This document shows positions 16,066-25,057 of a stretch of 64,000 nt of DNA, one piece after another. The notes under the pieces are model-generated. The model did no database searches. It was not told the origin of the DNA and was given only the letters and a program-made list of their open reading frames with translations. This stretch comes from Chromatiales bacterium 21-64-14 (GTDB taxonomy: Bacteria > Pseudomonadota > Gammaproteobacteria > 21-64-14), in contig NCBI01000007.1 of NCBI GenBank assembly GCA_002255365.1, positions 1 through 64,000 of the forward strand, written 5' to 3'. Each line of letters starts with the position of its first letter. Position 1 is the stretch's first letter. The position numbers and the translations under genes were made by a program.

Positions 16066-17727
16066 ATGAATCACAGGGAACGCCCCGCGGATCGGGAGCA
16101 CGGATCTGGCTGGGACGTAGCACGTTCGCTGGCGTGGATCGTATTGGGACTGACCTGCGCTTTCGCTACCATGGCGGGGCCGGCCGCGCCGCAGCGCGGG
16201 ATCGACGCGGTGCTGGTGCTTGACAGCTCCGGGAGCATGCGCCACAACGATCCGCTGCGGTTGCGGGTGCCCGCCGCGAAGCTGTTCATCTCGCTGTTGA
16301 GCAAGGGGGACCGGGTCGGGGTCATCAGCTTCAGCGGCGCCGGCTGGCCGGTGCTCGGACTCACTGCGGTCACTCATCAGCAGCGCTTGTTCCACGCCGT
16401 GGACAAGGTGTCGTCCCGCGGCGCGTATACCAACCTCTACGCCGCGTTGGACAAGGCCCACCAGATGCTGGACCGGGAGGGGCGTGCGGGCGTGCGCCGC
16501 TACATCATCCTCATGTCCGATGGTCAGATGGATGTAGGCGATACGAAGCGCGATCAGGCGCTCACCCAGCAGTTGTTGGATCAGGAGTTGCCGGCGCTGG
16601 CCAAGGACCATATCCAGGTCTACACCATCGCGTTTACCCGCGCGTCCGATGTGAAACTGCTAGAGAAGATCGCCCGCGCCACGCACGGATTGTTCCGGCT
16701 CGCGGCCCTGGACAAGGACCTGCATGGCGTGTTCACCACGCTGTTCGAGAGCGCCAAGGCCCCCGAGATGCTGCCGATTCAGGGCGGGGAATTCGTCGCC
16801 GACGGGTCCATCCAAGAGGTGACCATCGTGGCCTCCAAGCAGGACCGGAAGGTCACCATCTACCTGCAGGCGCCGGACGGGACGCGGTACTCCGAGTCTC
16901 AGAAGGGCGCGGGCATGCGCTGGTTCGCCTCCGACCGCTTCGACATGATCACCGTGCCCAAACCCCAGCCCGGCAAGTGGAAGATCCTCTCCAGCCAAGG
17001 CCAGAACAAGGCCTACATCGTGACCAACCTGAGTCTCGCTACCAATGTGGGAGAAAAAGACCTGCCCCTGAACTCCAGCGAGCAGATCGAGGCGTGGCTC
17101 GCCAAGGACAAGACGGTGGTGACTCAGCCCGAGGTCCTGCGCGATACCCATTTCCTGGTGGAAATCCAACGCCCGGACGGGATCCTGTCGCGTTTCACGC
17201 TGTTTGACAACGGTCAGTTTGGCGATGCCAAGCCGGGGGACGGAATCTTTACCACGCAGGTCCAGTTCTACAAGCCCGGTGCCTATACCCTGCGGCTGAT
17301 AGCCATGGCCCCGACCTTCGAACGGGAGATTACGCGCTATTTCCATGTCACAGCGCCGCCGCCGGCGCCTGCGGTCGAGCCTGCGCCGCCACCCCCGGCC
17401 AAGCCTGCGCCGCCGCCAGTATCAACCCCCAAGCCGGTGCCCCCGCCTCCCAAGCCGGCGCCCCCGACCCCCAAGCCGGTGCCGAAGGTGGTCTCACCGC
17501 CGCCGCCGTCACCACCGCTCCCCCCGCCGGCTCCAGCGCCTATGAGCGTCGGTCGGTTGTTGGAGGTCTTTGTGCTGGGCAACTTGGTGGTGTTCGGCCT
17601 GATCGGTGCCGGATTCCTGGTCTGGCGCCGTCTGCACCGCAAGTCCGGAGCAGCGGGGGCGGACCCTGGGGCAGGGACGCCGGAGAAGGCCCCTGCATCC
17701 CGAAAAGGCGAAGGCAAGTCCCGATGA
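16066..17727 (+). CDS. VWA-domain protein with Pro-rich stalk and C-terminal membrane anchor
   Basis: A 553-aa envelope protein. A signal or anchor segment lies near residues 20-36. A von Willebrand factor A domain follows (about 47-235): the MIDAS motif DSSGS is residues 53-57, with a later TNLY and MSDGQMD giving the Thr and Asp ligands. A beta-rich region (about 240-430) ends in ITRYFHVTA, then about 60 residues of PKPVPPPPKP-type repeats, then a transmembrane helix (LEVFVLGNLVVFGLIGAGFLVW) and a basic cytoplasmic tail. This suggests a membrane-tethered binding or assembly protein. The ATG has GGAGGGAA upstream. Its stop overlaps the next start by four bases. Confidence 0.82.
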   Translation: MNHRERPADREHGSGWDVARSLAWIVLGLTCAFATMAGPAAPQRGIDAVLVLDSSGSMRHNDPLRLRVPAAKLFISLLSKGDRVGVISFSGAGWPVLGLTAVTHQQRLFHAVDKVSSRGAYTNLYAALDKAHQMLDREGRAGVRRYIILMSDGQMDVGDTKRDQALTQQLLDQELPALAKDHIQVYTIAFTRASDVKLLEKIARATHGLFRLAALDKDLHGVFTTLFESAKAPEMLPIQGGEFVADGSIQEVTIVASKQDRKVTIYLQAPDGTRYSESQKGAGMRWFASDRFDMITVPKPQPGKWKILSSQGQNKAYIVTNLSLATNVGEKDLPLNSSEQIEAWLAKDKTVVTQPEVLRDTHFLVEIQRPDGILSRFTLFDNGQFGDAKPGDGIFTTQVQFYKPGAYTLRLIAMAPTFEREITRYFHVTAPPPAPAVEPAPPPPAKPAPPPVSTPKPVPPPPKPAPPTPKPVPKVVSPPPPSPPLPPPAPAPMSVGRLLEVFVLGNLVVFGLIGAGFLVWRRLHRKSGAAGADPGAGTPEKAPASRKGEGKSR

Positions 17728-18599
17728 TCGTTTTGCATCCTGTCGTCTTTCTGCTCCTGACGGAATTGCTGGTGATCTTCGCCGCGCTCACCGCACTCTT
17801 GTTTTGGCGGGCGCGGCGTCGGAAGGCCCCCGAAGCAGGACCCGTGACGGCACCGTCAGCGGCACCAGCACACGGCGCGCGGCTCGATGTCGGCAATTAT
17901 CTGGGCAAGGAACTAGAACAGACCCGCGCACGGCTGCACCATCCATTGCCTGCTGCGGGCGCGGCGGGCGAGAACGCTGCCCGTCCGTCACCGCCTGGCT
18001 GGCTGGCGCTGCGCGCCGAGTACCTGCAAGTCGAGCTGGACCTCGCCAACCACGAGCCCGGCGACGCGGCCTGGGAGATGTTGGAACGACGCTTGACTGA
18101 GATCGCGGGTAAGCGGCTCGCGCCTACGGAGAACGGCGGATCGGATTGGAATTCTGACCGGGTCAAGACGCTGCTCACGGATCATGACCAGCACATCGGT
18201 GATCTGACCGGGTTCCTTCAGGACCTGGAGGTGCACCCGGAGAAGGCGGTTGAGCTGGAGCAGCACCTCGGAAAGCTGAAGCACGTGAACGAAGAGTTGG
18301 CCGGGTGCGTGTCGGTGCTGGAGGGGGAGAACGATCGCTTATGGCAAGAACTGCAAGCGCAGCGCGCCGGCACGACGCCCGTCGCGCCGCCCGCCGTTCC
18401 GGGCGGATCACCACCGAAGCCGGCTGCCCAGGGCGCGGTATCGTCCACCGCGCCGGTGCCGCAGCCCGCGGAATCCCCCGAATCCAAACGCGCGACTTCC
18501 GTGCCGCCACCGACCGTGTCCCGCGCAAGCGAACCCGACGCCCCTGCTAAGGAGCGCGCGCCAAAGCCGGCGGACCAGCCCCCCAAGTCCGGTTCATGA
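17724..18599 (+). CDS. Membrane-anchored coiled-coil protein of unknown function
   Basis: A 291-aa protein with no family I recognise. Residues 5-28 form one transmembrane helix (VVFLLLTELLVIFAALTALLF) followed by a basic RARRRK stop-transfer. The middle (about 90-215) is charged and helical, with heptad-like patterns (VELEQHLGKLKHVNEELAG, VLEGENDRLWQELQAQ). The last 75 residues are a Pro/Ala/Ser-rich disordered tail. It starts within the stop codon of the VWA gene (ATGA), so the two are translationally coupled and probably work together at the inner membrane. Confidence 0.7.
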   Translation: MIVLHPVVFLLLTELLVIFAALTALLFWRARRRKAPEAGPVTAPSAAPAHGARLDVGNYLGKELEQTRARLHHPLPAAGAAGENAARPSPPGWLALRAEYLQVELDLANHEPGDAAWEMLERRLTEIAGKRLAPTENGGSDWNSDRVKTLLTDHDQHIGDLTGFLQDLEVHPEKAVELEQHLGKLKHVNEELAGCVSVLEGENDRLWQELQAQRAGTTPVAPPAVPGGSPPKPAAQGAVSSTAPVPQPAESPESKRATSVPPPTVSRASEPDAPAKERAPKPADQPPKSGS

Positions 18600-19021
18600 T
18601 CTGAGGCCCACGGGCGCCTCTGCGGCATTCCGTTTCCCGTTGCATCCCGATCGACCGGCGTGTCGGGTGTTCCGATGACACCGGTTCCGGTGCCAGCCCG
18701 GATACCGGTGGTGCCGGGGTGCGTAGTCGACCGGGCAGCGTGCGATCACGGTGCCCGGTGCCGGGTGATGGGCGGTTTGGATCCCCCCGGGAGATGCCCC
18801 GGGGAGCGGTTTTCAGTGGGGTCCGGCGGAGGGGACGTCGGGACGCCGTACCGTTGAACCCGGGGTGTCGAAGGTCCTGTCCCGCAGCCCGGTAAAATTT
18901 AATAAGATATTGAAAATAATATATAATAAAATACTAACTAAAATTGTCCGGAGGCGTCTGCACCGATATGGTGCGTTGAAAATCTCCTGCTCGAGACCCC
19001 CGGTCGTGGTATGCTTGCGTC
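18600..19021. other. Intergenic region with an AT-rich island
   Basis: No supported gene. Bases 18893-18951 are nearly all A/T (for example aaaataatatataataaaat) and stand out sharply from GC-rich flanks. The region lies between the convergent coiled-coil-protein and histone-like genes, so it is not an obvious promoter for either. Confidence 0.4.
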
Positions 19022-19053
19022 GAAGAAGAAAGGGGCGGCTCGCAGGCCGCCCC
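19022..19053 (-). terminator. Rho-independent terminator of the histone-like gene
   Basis: On the minus strand GGGGCGGC/GCCGCCCC forms a perfect 8-bp stem with a 6-base loop, followed by TTTCTTCTTCG. It lies about 55 bases past the stop at 19107. Confidence 0.8.
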
Positions 19054-19106
19054 GTCGGTCTCGTAGAGTGACAGGCACCTCTCCCGAGGCCTGTCGGATA
19101 CCGAAG

Positions 19107-19331
19107 TTACTTCTTCCGGCGAGCTTTCGATTTGGTCGCCGACTTCCGTTTCGTGGCCGCTTTCTTCTTTGCGGTCTTCCTCTTGGCAGCCGGCTTCTTG
19201 GCTGCCTTTTTTTTGGCCGCCGGTTTCCTCTTGCTGGTACCACCGGCCTTCTTCTTGTCGACCTTCCGCTTCACGGCGGGTTTGCGTTTGGTGGTCGCCT
19301 TCTTTCGAGTTACACGTTTTTTCACAGCCAT
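19107..19331 (-). CDS. Lysine-rich histone H1-like DNA-binding protein
   Basis: A 74-aa, extremely basic protein made almost only of Lys, Ala, Arg and Thr in repeating units (KRKPAVKRK, KRKPAAKKKAAKKPAAKRK, KKKAATKRKSATKSKARRKK). This is typical of bacterial histone H1-like proteins (Hc1/BpH1/AlgP C-terminal type) that bind and compact DNA without sequence specificity. The ATG at 19331 has AAAGGAGA upstream. A strong terminator follows and an AT-rich stretch (about 19385-19420) lies upstream, so it looks like a highly expressed single-gene unit. Confidence 0.85.
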   Translation of the reverse strand: MAVKKRVTRKKATTKRKPAVKRKVDKKKAGGTSKRKPAAKKKAAKKPAAKRKTAKKKAATKRKSATKSKARRKK

Positions 19332-19539
19332 CGTCAGGTCTCCTTTAGTTGTACGATGAGCCATCGTCGGTTCTACATCGACCAATTTTTCTGAATCCTT
19401 TAATAATTCATTTGTTCATCAGGCTGTTCCATTGGATTCTTCGCGCGGCGGAGGACACTGGTGAACGGAAAGCAGGCGGAGTGGCGGCGCGTGGATGGCG
19501 CATCGCAACCCCGCGGTATTACGCGCGCGGCCGTGTGGC

Positions 19540-20110
19540 GAGTGGCTTCACGGTGACCGTAGCGCGGCCACGGTGTGGATCACCTGCACCGGTGCGGGTC
19601 CCGCGCCCCGGGTCGGACATCGCCCCAAGGACGTCTCCGAGGTAGAGGCTGCGCGCCGGCGATACGTGGCAACCCGGGAAGCGCGCCGTCAGTTCCACCG
19701 GCCCGGGCCTATGAGGGCGCCTTCCACATGCAGTGTGATGTCCCCATCAGTGGAGCCGCGGCCGGCGGATCGTGCCGCCCGGGGACAACCCGAAGTCCAG
19801 CAGATACACGATCACCTGGAGCAGCGCGCTGCGGATCCGATTGGAGCCGCCGGAATCCATGGCAATGTGGAATTCCTGCTCGGTGGCGCGGTGTCGGTGC
19901 GAAGAAGTCGTACACCGCGCTGTCTCCTGCGGCGCTGTGGACCAGCAGGAATCCTCCGCCGCCCCGGGGCAGGCACTGGCTCCGCGACGCAAGCCGCGAA
20001 CTGGGCGGCCAAGGTCGCATCGAAGGCATTGCCGCCGGACTCCAGGACGACGCGCGGTGGCGCTCGCCACATGTCCGGCGGACACGACGGCGTTGCGGAT
20101 CATGACCTGG
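19540..20110 (-). pseudogene. Decayed, internally deleted gamma-glutamyltransferase gene
   Basis: Reading leftwards: NAVVSAGHVASATA, then in another frame GGNAFDATLAAQFAACVAEP, then GGGGFLLVHSAAGDSAVYDF, all typical of the N-terminal part of gamma-glutamyltranspeptidase. The sequence then jumps to the C-terminal block SNRIRSALLQVIVYLLDFG, PRLHW, LHVEGAL and finally GAGDPHRGRATV near 19570. The middle of the gene, including the catalytic Thr region, is missing (several hundred codons), and at least two frameshifts separate the remaining blocks. No functional enzyme can be made. Confidence 0.85.
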
Positions 20111-20254
20111 GCGCGGGTCGTGGACGGCGCCGGGCGGAGGGCATGACCGTGGGTGACAACCGGTATCCACTCGCGGAACCGTCACGGCTGGCGCCGCGCG
20201 GGCGAGGAGTATGGTAAGGTGTGCAGTCAATTTGATTCGATTGAAGAAAACAGG

Positions 20255-23200
20255 ATGAAACGTGTGAATGAGGATCCGATTCGACTCCCCGGCTTGACGT
20301 TCCGGGACCTGTTCCAGGTGGATGGATTGCGGCGTCTGGATCAGGCATTCCAGGATCATCTCGCCGCTCACGACGCGGGTTTGAAGACCCGGCTGGCGGA
20401 CCTGCACGAGGCCGCGGCGCCGCCGCCGTCCCTGGAGTACAGCGAATTACTGCTCGCTTTGGCCCCCCATCTGGAGTCTTTCATCGGGATCCTGTTCGGA
20501 ATCGAATCAGAACTCGCCGCTCAGCAGGAGCGGGTCCTCGCCCACGACCCGGTGATGGCATTCAAGAAGGAGTTCGTGCTCAAGCGCGCGCGCCGTTACC
20601 GCGGTGCCTTTCCGGAGACGTTCGCCGCGCTGGACGCCTGGCTCGGCAGCCGGTTGCAGACGGCGGAATCGAATGTCACGGACCGGGAACTGGCGGTAGC
20701 GCGGTTCGCGGTGGAGGCGCTGCGCGAACCGCAGGTCAACGCCGATACCCTGGACCGGCTGACCCGTTGGTGCGCGCTCGCCCTCAACGCGCCCGAGGCG
20801 CGCGCGCGCGTGACCGGCTGGGTGGCCTTCCGGCTGCCGCAGCCGGTGGATCCGGGGCAGCTCGTGACGTTGCAGCCGGTGCCGGGTGATCCGGCGGGCC
20901 GGATGGAGAGTGATCCCACGAAGTTCCGCAAACGCGACGGGTTCAAACTCACCGACCTGCGCATGCCGCTGCGCGCCGTCCAGGCCGAGGTCCACTACTG
21001 TGTCTATTGCCACGACCACGACGGCGACTTCTGTTCCAAGGGTTTTCCGGAGAAGAAGGGCAAACCTGAACTGGGTCTCAAGGTCAACGCGCTGGGATCG
21101 GTGCTGACCGGCTGTCCCTTGGAGGAGAAGATCTCCGAGATGCACTGCCTGCAGCGCGATGGCCACACCCTCGCTGCCCTGGCGGTGGTGATGGTGGACA
21201 ACCCCATGGTACCCGCGACCGGTCATCGGATCTGCAATGATTGCATGAAGGGATGCATTTATCAGAAGCAGGACCCGGTGAACATTCCGGAAATTGAGAC
21301 CCGAGTCCTGACCGATGTGCTGAATCTCCCTTGGGGCGTCGAGATCTATGATCTCTTGACCCGTTGGAACCCGTTGCGCCATCGCCAGTACCGGATGCAG
21401 GCCTACAACGGGCGCAAAGTGCTGATCGCGGGCCTCGGCCCGGCCGGGTTCACCATGGCCCATCACCTTACGATGGAAGGCTGCGCTGTGGTGGGTATCG
21501 ACGGGCTGAAGATCGAGCCGCTGCCGGAGTCGTTGCTGCAAGGTCCAGTCCGGGATTACGGGGACTTGGGGGAGTCCCTGGACCGGCGCATCAACTACGG
21601 CTTCGGGGGCGTGGCCGAGTACGGTATCACGGTGCGTTGGGACAAGAATTTTCTGAAGTTGATCTACTTGACTCTGGCACGGCGGCCTACGTTCCAGGCC
21701 TTTGGCGGGGTGCGCCTCGGCGGGACCGTGACTCTGGAGGACGCCTGGCAGCTGGGCTTCGATCACGTCTGCAACGCCTGCGGCACTGGGCTGCCCCGGG
21801 TGATTCCCATGGGTAACAGCCTGGCACGAGGCATGCGCCAGGCGAGCGATTTCCTGATGGCCCTGCAGCTCACCGGCGCCGCCAAAGCGGATAGCCTGGC
21901 AAACCTCCAGGTGCGGTTGCCGGCGGTGGTGATCGGCGGCGGCCTGACCGCGGTGGATACCGCTACCGAGGTGCAGGCTTACTACATCGTTCAGGTGGAA
22001 AAGCTGCTGGCCCGGCATGAAGAGCTCGTCGAGCGGTTCGGCGCCGAGAAGATCCTGGCGCGCCTGGACGACGAGGGACGCGCCACGCTGGAGGAGTTTT
22101 TGGAACACGGGCGTGCGGTGCGCGCCGAGCGCCGGCGCGCCGCAGCGGCGGGCGCAGTACCCGACTTCGTCCCGCTGCTGCGTGAATGGGGCGGCGTCAC
22201 CCTGGTTTACCGGCGCGGGATGAACGAATCGCCTGCCTATCTGCGCAACCACGAGGAGATCATCAAGGCCCTGGAGGAGGGCGTCTACTACGCCGAGGGG
22301 CTGGAACCCCTGCGGGCGGAACTGAACGCCTACGGGCACGTCTCCGCGCTGGTATGCCGGCGGCGTAAGCAGCATGAAGGGCGCTGGCTGGCGACCACCG
22401 AGGAATCGAGCCTGCCGGCGCGGGCTATCTTCGTGGCGGCGGGGGCGGTGCCCAATACTATCTACGAACGCGAGCACCCCGGCACCTTTGAACTGGATGG
22501 CAACCATTTCCTGCCCCACGTGTGCCACCGCCGGGACCTGCAGCCGGTGCAATCCGTGCAACACTGCAAGGAGGCCGAATTCGGGCCGTTCACCTCCTAC
22601 CGGGACGAGAGCCGCTGCGTGACCTTCATCGGCGATACCCACCCGGCTTTCCACGGCAGCGTCGTCAAGGCAGTGGCCTCCGCGTTGCGCAGCTATCCCC
22701 AGGTCATGCACGCCCTGGAGGAAGGGCGGCCAGCGGACGATTGTTCGGAGGCGGCGTATCAGGCGTTCCGCTCGGAGTTGGCGGACCTGCTTACCCCGCG
22801 GGTCCATCGGATCAACCTGGATAACCCGTCGGTGGTGGAGTTGGAAATCCGTGCGCCACTCGCCGCGCGCAACTTCAGGCCCGGGCAGTTCTACCGGCTG
22901 CAGACCTTTGAAGGGCTGAGCCCGGTGGTGCACGCGACGCGCCTGCAGATCCCGCTGCAGACGGTCAGTGGGGCAGGCGTGGACGGTGACAACATCCGAC
23001 TGTTCGTGTTGCGTGGCGGCGCCAACCCGCGGCTCGCGGCCGCGCTGAAACCCGGGCAGCCCCTGGTGCTGATGGGCCCCGCGGGGGCGCCCACGCCGAT
23101 CGAGCCGGGCCGTACCGTGCTGGTGATCGCCGGGCGCTGGGGCGCGGCGGTGATGTTTTCCCTGGGCCGGGCGTTGCGCGCCGCTGGCGACCGGGTGCTG

Positions 23201-23764
23201 TACATGGCGACCTTCCGCAGTGCCGATGAACTCTACTACCAGGAAGAACTGGAGGCCGGCGCCGACCGCATCGTCTGGGCCACCGCCCAGGAACCCCGGA
23301 TCGAGTCCCGGCGTCCCCAGGACATCAGTGTCGTCAACGGCAACGTGCTCGACCTGATCCGCCGTTACGGTGACGGCGCCCTGGAGCCGGATGGCGCGTC
23401 GCCGATTCCGCTGCAAGCGGTGGACGAGATCATGGTAATGGGTTCCACGGGCCTGCTGCGTGGTTTACAAGTCGCCCTGAAGGGCGAGTTGCAGCGCTAT
23501 TTCCGGTCCGACGTGCAGGCTATGGGCACGGTGGGCAGCCCGATGCAGTGCATGCTTCAGGGGGTATGCGCCCAGTGTCTGCAATGGCAGATCGATCCGG
23601 AGACCGGTGAGCGCACGCGCGCGGTGTTCTCGTGCGCCATGCAGGATCAGCCTTTGTTCTGGATCGACCTGGACAACCTGGCGGCGCGTCAGTCTCAGAA
23701 CCGCTTGCAGGACTACCTGAGCGACCTGTGGTTGAGCCATGTGCTGGAGCATCAGGCGCGCTGA
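20255..23764 (+). CDS. GltD-PyrK fusion FAD/Fe-S oxidoreductase (NfnB-NfnA-like)
   Basis: A 1169-aa cytosolic redox enzyme. Residues 1-240 are a helical extension of unknown type. Cysteines at 249, 252, 260 and 327, 330, 334 (RICNDCMKGC) resemble the GltD-type [4Fe-4S] segment. A GltD-like part follows with FAD site VLIAGLGPAGFTMAHHL and NAD(P) site VVIGGGLTAVDTATEV. About 100 residues containing a charged helix are inserted near 590-690. From residue 860 comes a PyrK/ferredoxin-reductase-like part (RNFRPGQFYRLQTF, VLVIAGRWGAA) ending in C1099, C1105, C1108, C1127, the PyrK-type [2Fe-2S] spacing. This is NfnB then NfnA in one chain. Electron bifurcation is inference. The start ATG has a weak AGGA-like site. 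Confidence 0.8.
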   Translation: MKRVNEDPIRLPGLTFRDLFQVDGLRRLDQAFQDHLAAHDAGLKTRLADLHEAAAPPPSLEYSELLLALAPHLESFIGILFGIESELAAQQERVLAHDPVMAFKKEFVLKRARRYRGAFPETFAALDAWLGSRLQTAESNVTDRELAVARFAVEALREPQVNADTLDRLTRWCALALNAPEARARVTGWVAFRLPQPVDPGQLVTLQPVPGDPAGRMESDPTKFRKRDGFKLTDLRMPLRAVQAEVHYCVYCHDHDGDFCSKGFPEKKGKPELGLKVNALGSVLTGCPLEEKISEMHCLQRDGHTLAALAVVMVDNPMVPATGHRICNDCMKGCIYQKQDPVNIPEIETRVLTDVLNLPWGVEIYDLLTRWNPLRHRQYRMQAYNGRKVLIAGLGPAGFTMAHHLTMEGCAVVGIDGLKIEPLPESLLQGPVRDYGDLGESLDRRINYGFGGVAEYGITVRWDKNFLKLIYLTLARRPTFQAFGGVRLGGTVTLEDAWQLGFDHVCNACGTGLPRVIPMGNSLARGMRQASDFLMALQLTGAAKADSLANLQVRLPAVVIGGGLTAVDTATEVQAYYIVQVEKLLARHEELVERFGAEKILARLDDEGRATLEEFLEHGRAVRAERRRAAAAGAVPDFVPLLREWGGVTLVYRRGMNESPAYLRNHEEIIKALEEGVYYAEGLEPLRAELNAYGHVSALVCRRRKQHEGRWLATTEESSLPARAIFVAAGAVPNTIYEREHPGTFELDGNHFLPHVCHRRDLQPVQSVQHCKEAEFGPFTSYRDESRCVTFIGDTHPAFHGSVVKAVASALRSYPQVMHALEEGRPADDCSEAAYQAFRSELADLLTPRVHRINLDNPSVVELEIRAPLAARNFRPGQFYRLQTFEGLSPVVHATRLQIPLQTVSGAGVDGDNIRLFVLRGGANPRLAAALKPGQPLVLMGPAGAPTPIEPGRTVLVIAGRWGAAVMFSLGRALRAAGDRVLYMATFRSADELYYQEELEAGADRIVWATAQEPRIESRRPQDISVVNGNVLDLIRRYGDGALEPDGASPIPLQAVDEIMVMGSTGLLRGLQVALKGELQRYFRSDVQAMGTVGSPMQCMLQGVCAQCLQWQIDPETGERTRAVFSCAMQDQPLFWIDLDNLAARQSQNRLQDYLSDLWLSHVLEHQAR

Positions 23765-23824
23765 GCCGGGGACCGGACGAGATGCGCCGGGGGGGTACGG
23801 AGTTAATGCTACGGGAGGCGCGCC

Positions 23825-24247
23825 ATGACTCTTTCGAAGCGAATCTGGGGAGTGCTGCTGTTGGGTGCCGGTCTTGCCGCCACGCCTTTGGTTCGGGCGG
23901 AGGGCTATGTCGGGGTCAACCTGGGCCAGTCCGACTAGCATGCCAGTTCCGGTGATCTGGATGCCGCGCTGGCGGGCGCCGGTGTCACCGCCATCAGTTT
24001 CGTGGACGATACGGATTTTGCCTACAGGCTCTTTGCCGGCTACCGGTTCAACCCGAACTTCGCCCTGGAAGGAGGCTACGTGGACCTGGGGAGTCTGCGA
24101 TTCGTCTCCAATGTCCTGGCTCCTCCACCCGGGGGCGTCGCCAGCGGCGACATCAGGGCCGACTATGGTATGTATGTGGATGCGGTTATGGGGCCGGGAA
24201 AGTCCGGGCGCCTGGCGCGGTTCTCGGCCGGGGCGCTGCCGTCCTGA
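23825..24247 (+). pseudogene. OmpA-type beta-barrel gene broken by a nonsense codon and a 3' frameshift
   Basis: The ATG with GGGAGG upstream starts a clear signal peptide (IWGVLLLGAGLAATPLVRA) and barrel strand EGYVGVNLGQSD, interrupted by an in-frame TAG at 23937-23939. The same frame continues with HASSGDLD, FAYRLFAGYRFNPNFALEGG and YVDLGSLRF. The residue lost is most likely Tyr. After ADYGMYVDAV the family would read on through further strands (LP-x-G-x-FSLFGK-like), but here it turns into GPGKSGRLARFSAG and stops, showing a frameshift and loss of the last strands. A full barrel is not produced even with readthrough. Confidence 0.8.
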
Positions 24248-24469
24248 AGCGAACCCCATCGCCGCCGCTATAGAGTGAATCGGGGCCAGCGGGTCTGGGT
24301 GAGAATCCGTCAGTGCCGGGACCGGCGGACCGCGTGTAGTGCCACTGGTGGGGTGTGTCGGGCGGCTCCACATTGCGCGTCCCAGCGCACCGCTGGGACG
24401 GTGAGATCGGATGCGGGCGTGTTCCCGCGACCACGCCCCGGGGTTTGCACGAGGGGCAGGGGCGTGACG

Positions 24470-24694
24470 ATGCGGTATTGGCTGGCCGGCCCCTTTGTGT
24501 TGGTCGCCCTGGTCTCGGCAGGCTGCGGGAGCGCGGGAAACCACGCGCTCTACGATACCCTGCAGCAGACCCAGCAGCAACGGGACAAGCGTGTCCACAA
24601 TGGCGCCAACAACTGCTCTCACCCTTTGAGCTTCGATCAGTATCAGCGCGAACGCGATGCTGCGACTGCGGACGGCAGCAGTGACGCGCGGTAG
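24470..24694 (+). CDS. Small lipoprotein of unknown function
   Basis: A 74-aa protein with a lipoprotein signal: MRYWLAGPFVLVALVSAGC, lipobox SAGC. The mature 55 residues are polar (ALYDTLQQTQQQRD, then SFDQYQRERD) with one extra Cys in NNCSHP. The Ser-Phe-Asp-x-Tyr-x-x-x-Arg pattern recurs in small exported gammaproteobacterial proteins of unknown role. The ATG at 24470 is preceded by AGGGGCGTG. Coding status rests on the clean lipobox and ribosome-binding site. Confidence 0.65.
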   Translation: MRYWLAGPFVLVALVSAGCGSAGNHALYDTLQQTQQQRDKRVHNGANNCSHPLSFDQYQRERDAATADGSSDAR

Positions 24695-24970
24695 CTTGGT
24701 CGCAGGCCGCGGCCGGTGCGGCGACCCGTGCGGCTGGACGCCGCTGTGTTTGGGTCGCGGTGGGGGAGTTCGTGCCAGGGTCCCGGCGCGGGTGCCGGGT
24801 GTTTGGCGATTCCCGGGGCGTTTCGGGATGGCGTGTTTGCAGGGCCGGCGGAGGAATTGGAACGCTTCTTGCTTGTTCCTTGCTTGCATTGCATCGATGG
24901 GATTCCCGACCCCGAACCCGAGTGTTGCCGCAGGTCGGTTGGCAACGGATCCCGGCGCCGCATATTCCTG

Positions 24971-24998
24971 TTGCATGAACGCCTTGGTGCCGCATAAT
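24971..24998 (+). promoter_or_regulatory. Candidate sigma70 promoter for the lytic transglycosylase gene
   Basis: TTGCAT (24971-24976), a 16-base spacer and CATAAT (24993-24998), 60 bases before the MltD-like start codon. Both hexamers match the sigma70 consensus at four to five positions. The rest of the 24695-25057 gap has no supported gene. Confidence 0.5.
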
Positions 24999-25057
24999 AC
25001 GCTGTCCCCGAGGTCCGGGGCCGATCGTCACAACCCAACGGAATGGATGGAACCGGT

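Noticed and set aside
17358-17541. Tandem DNA repeat in the VWA gene
   Set aside because: The CCCAAGCCGG-type repetition is explained by the Pro-Lys-Pro-rich stalk it encodes, so it is not a separate element.
20507-23416. Minus-strand 969-codon open frame
   Set aside because: It mirrors the GltD-PyrK fusion gene, whose sense strand has all expected motifs. The antisense product is His/Gln/Arg-rich without domains.
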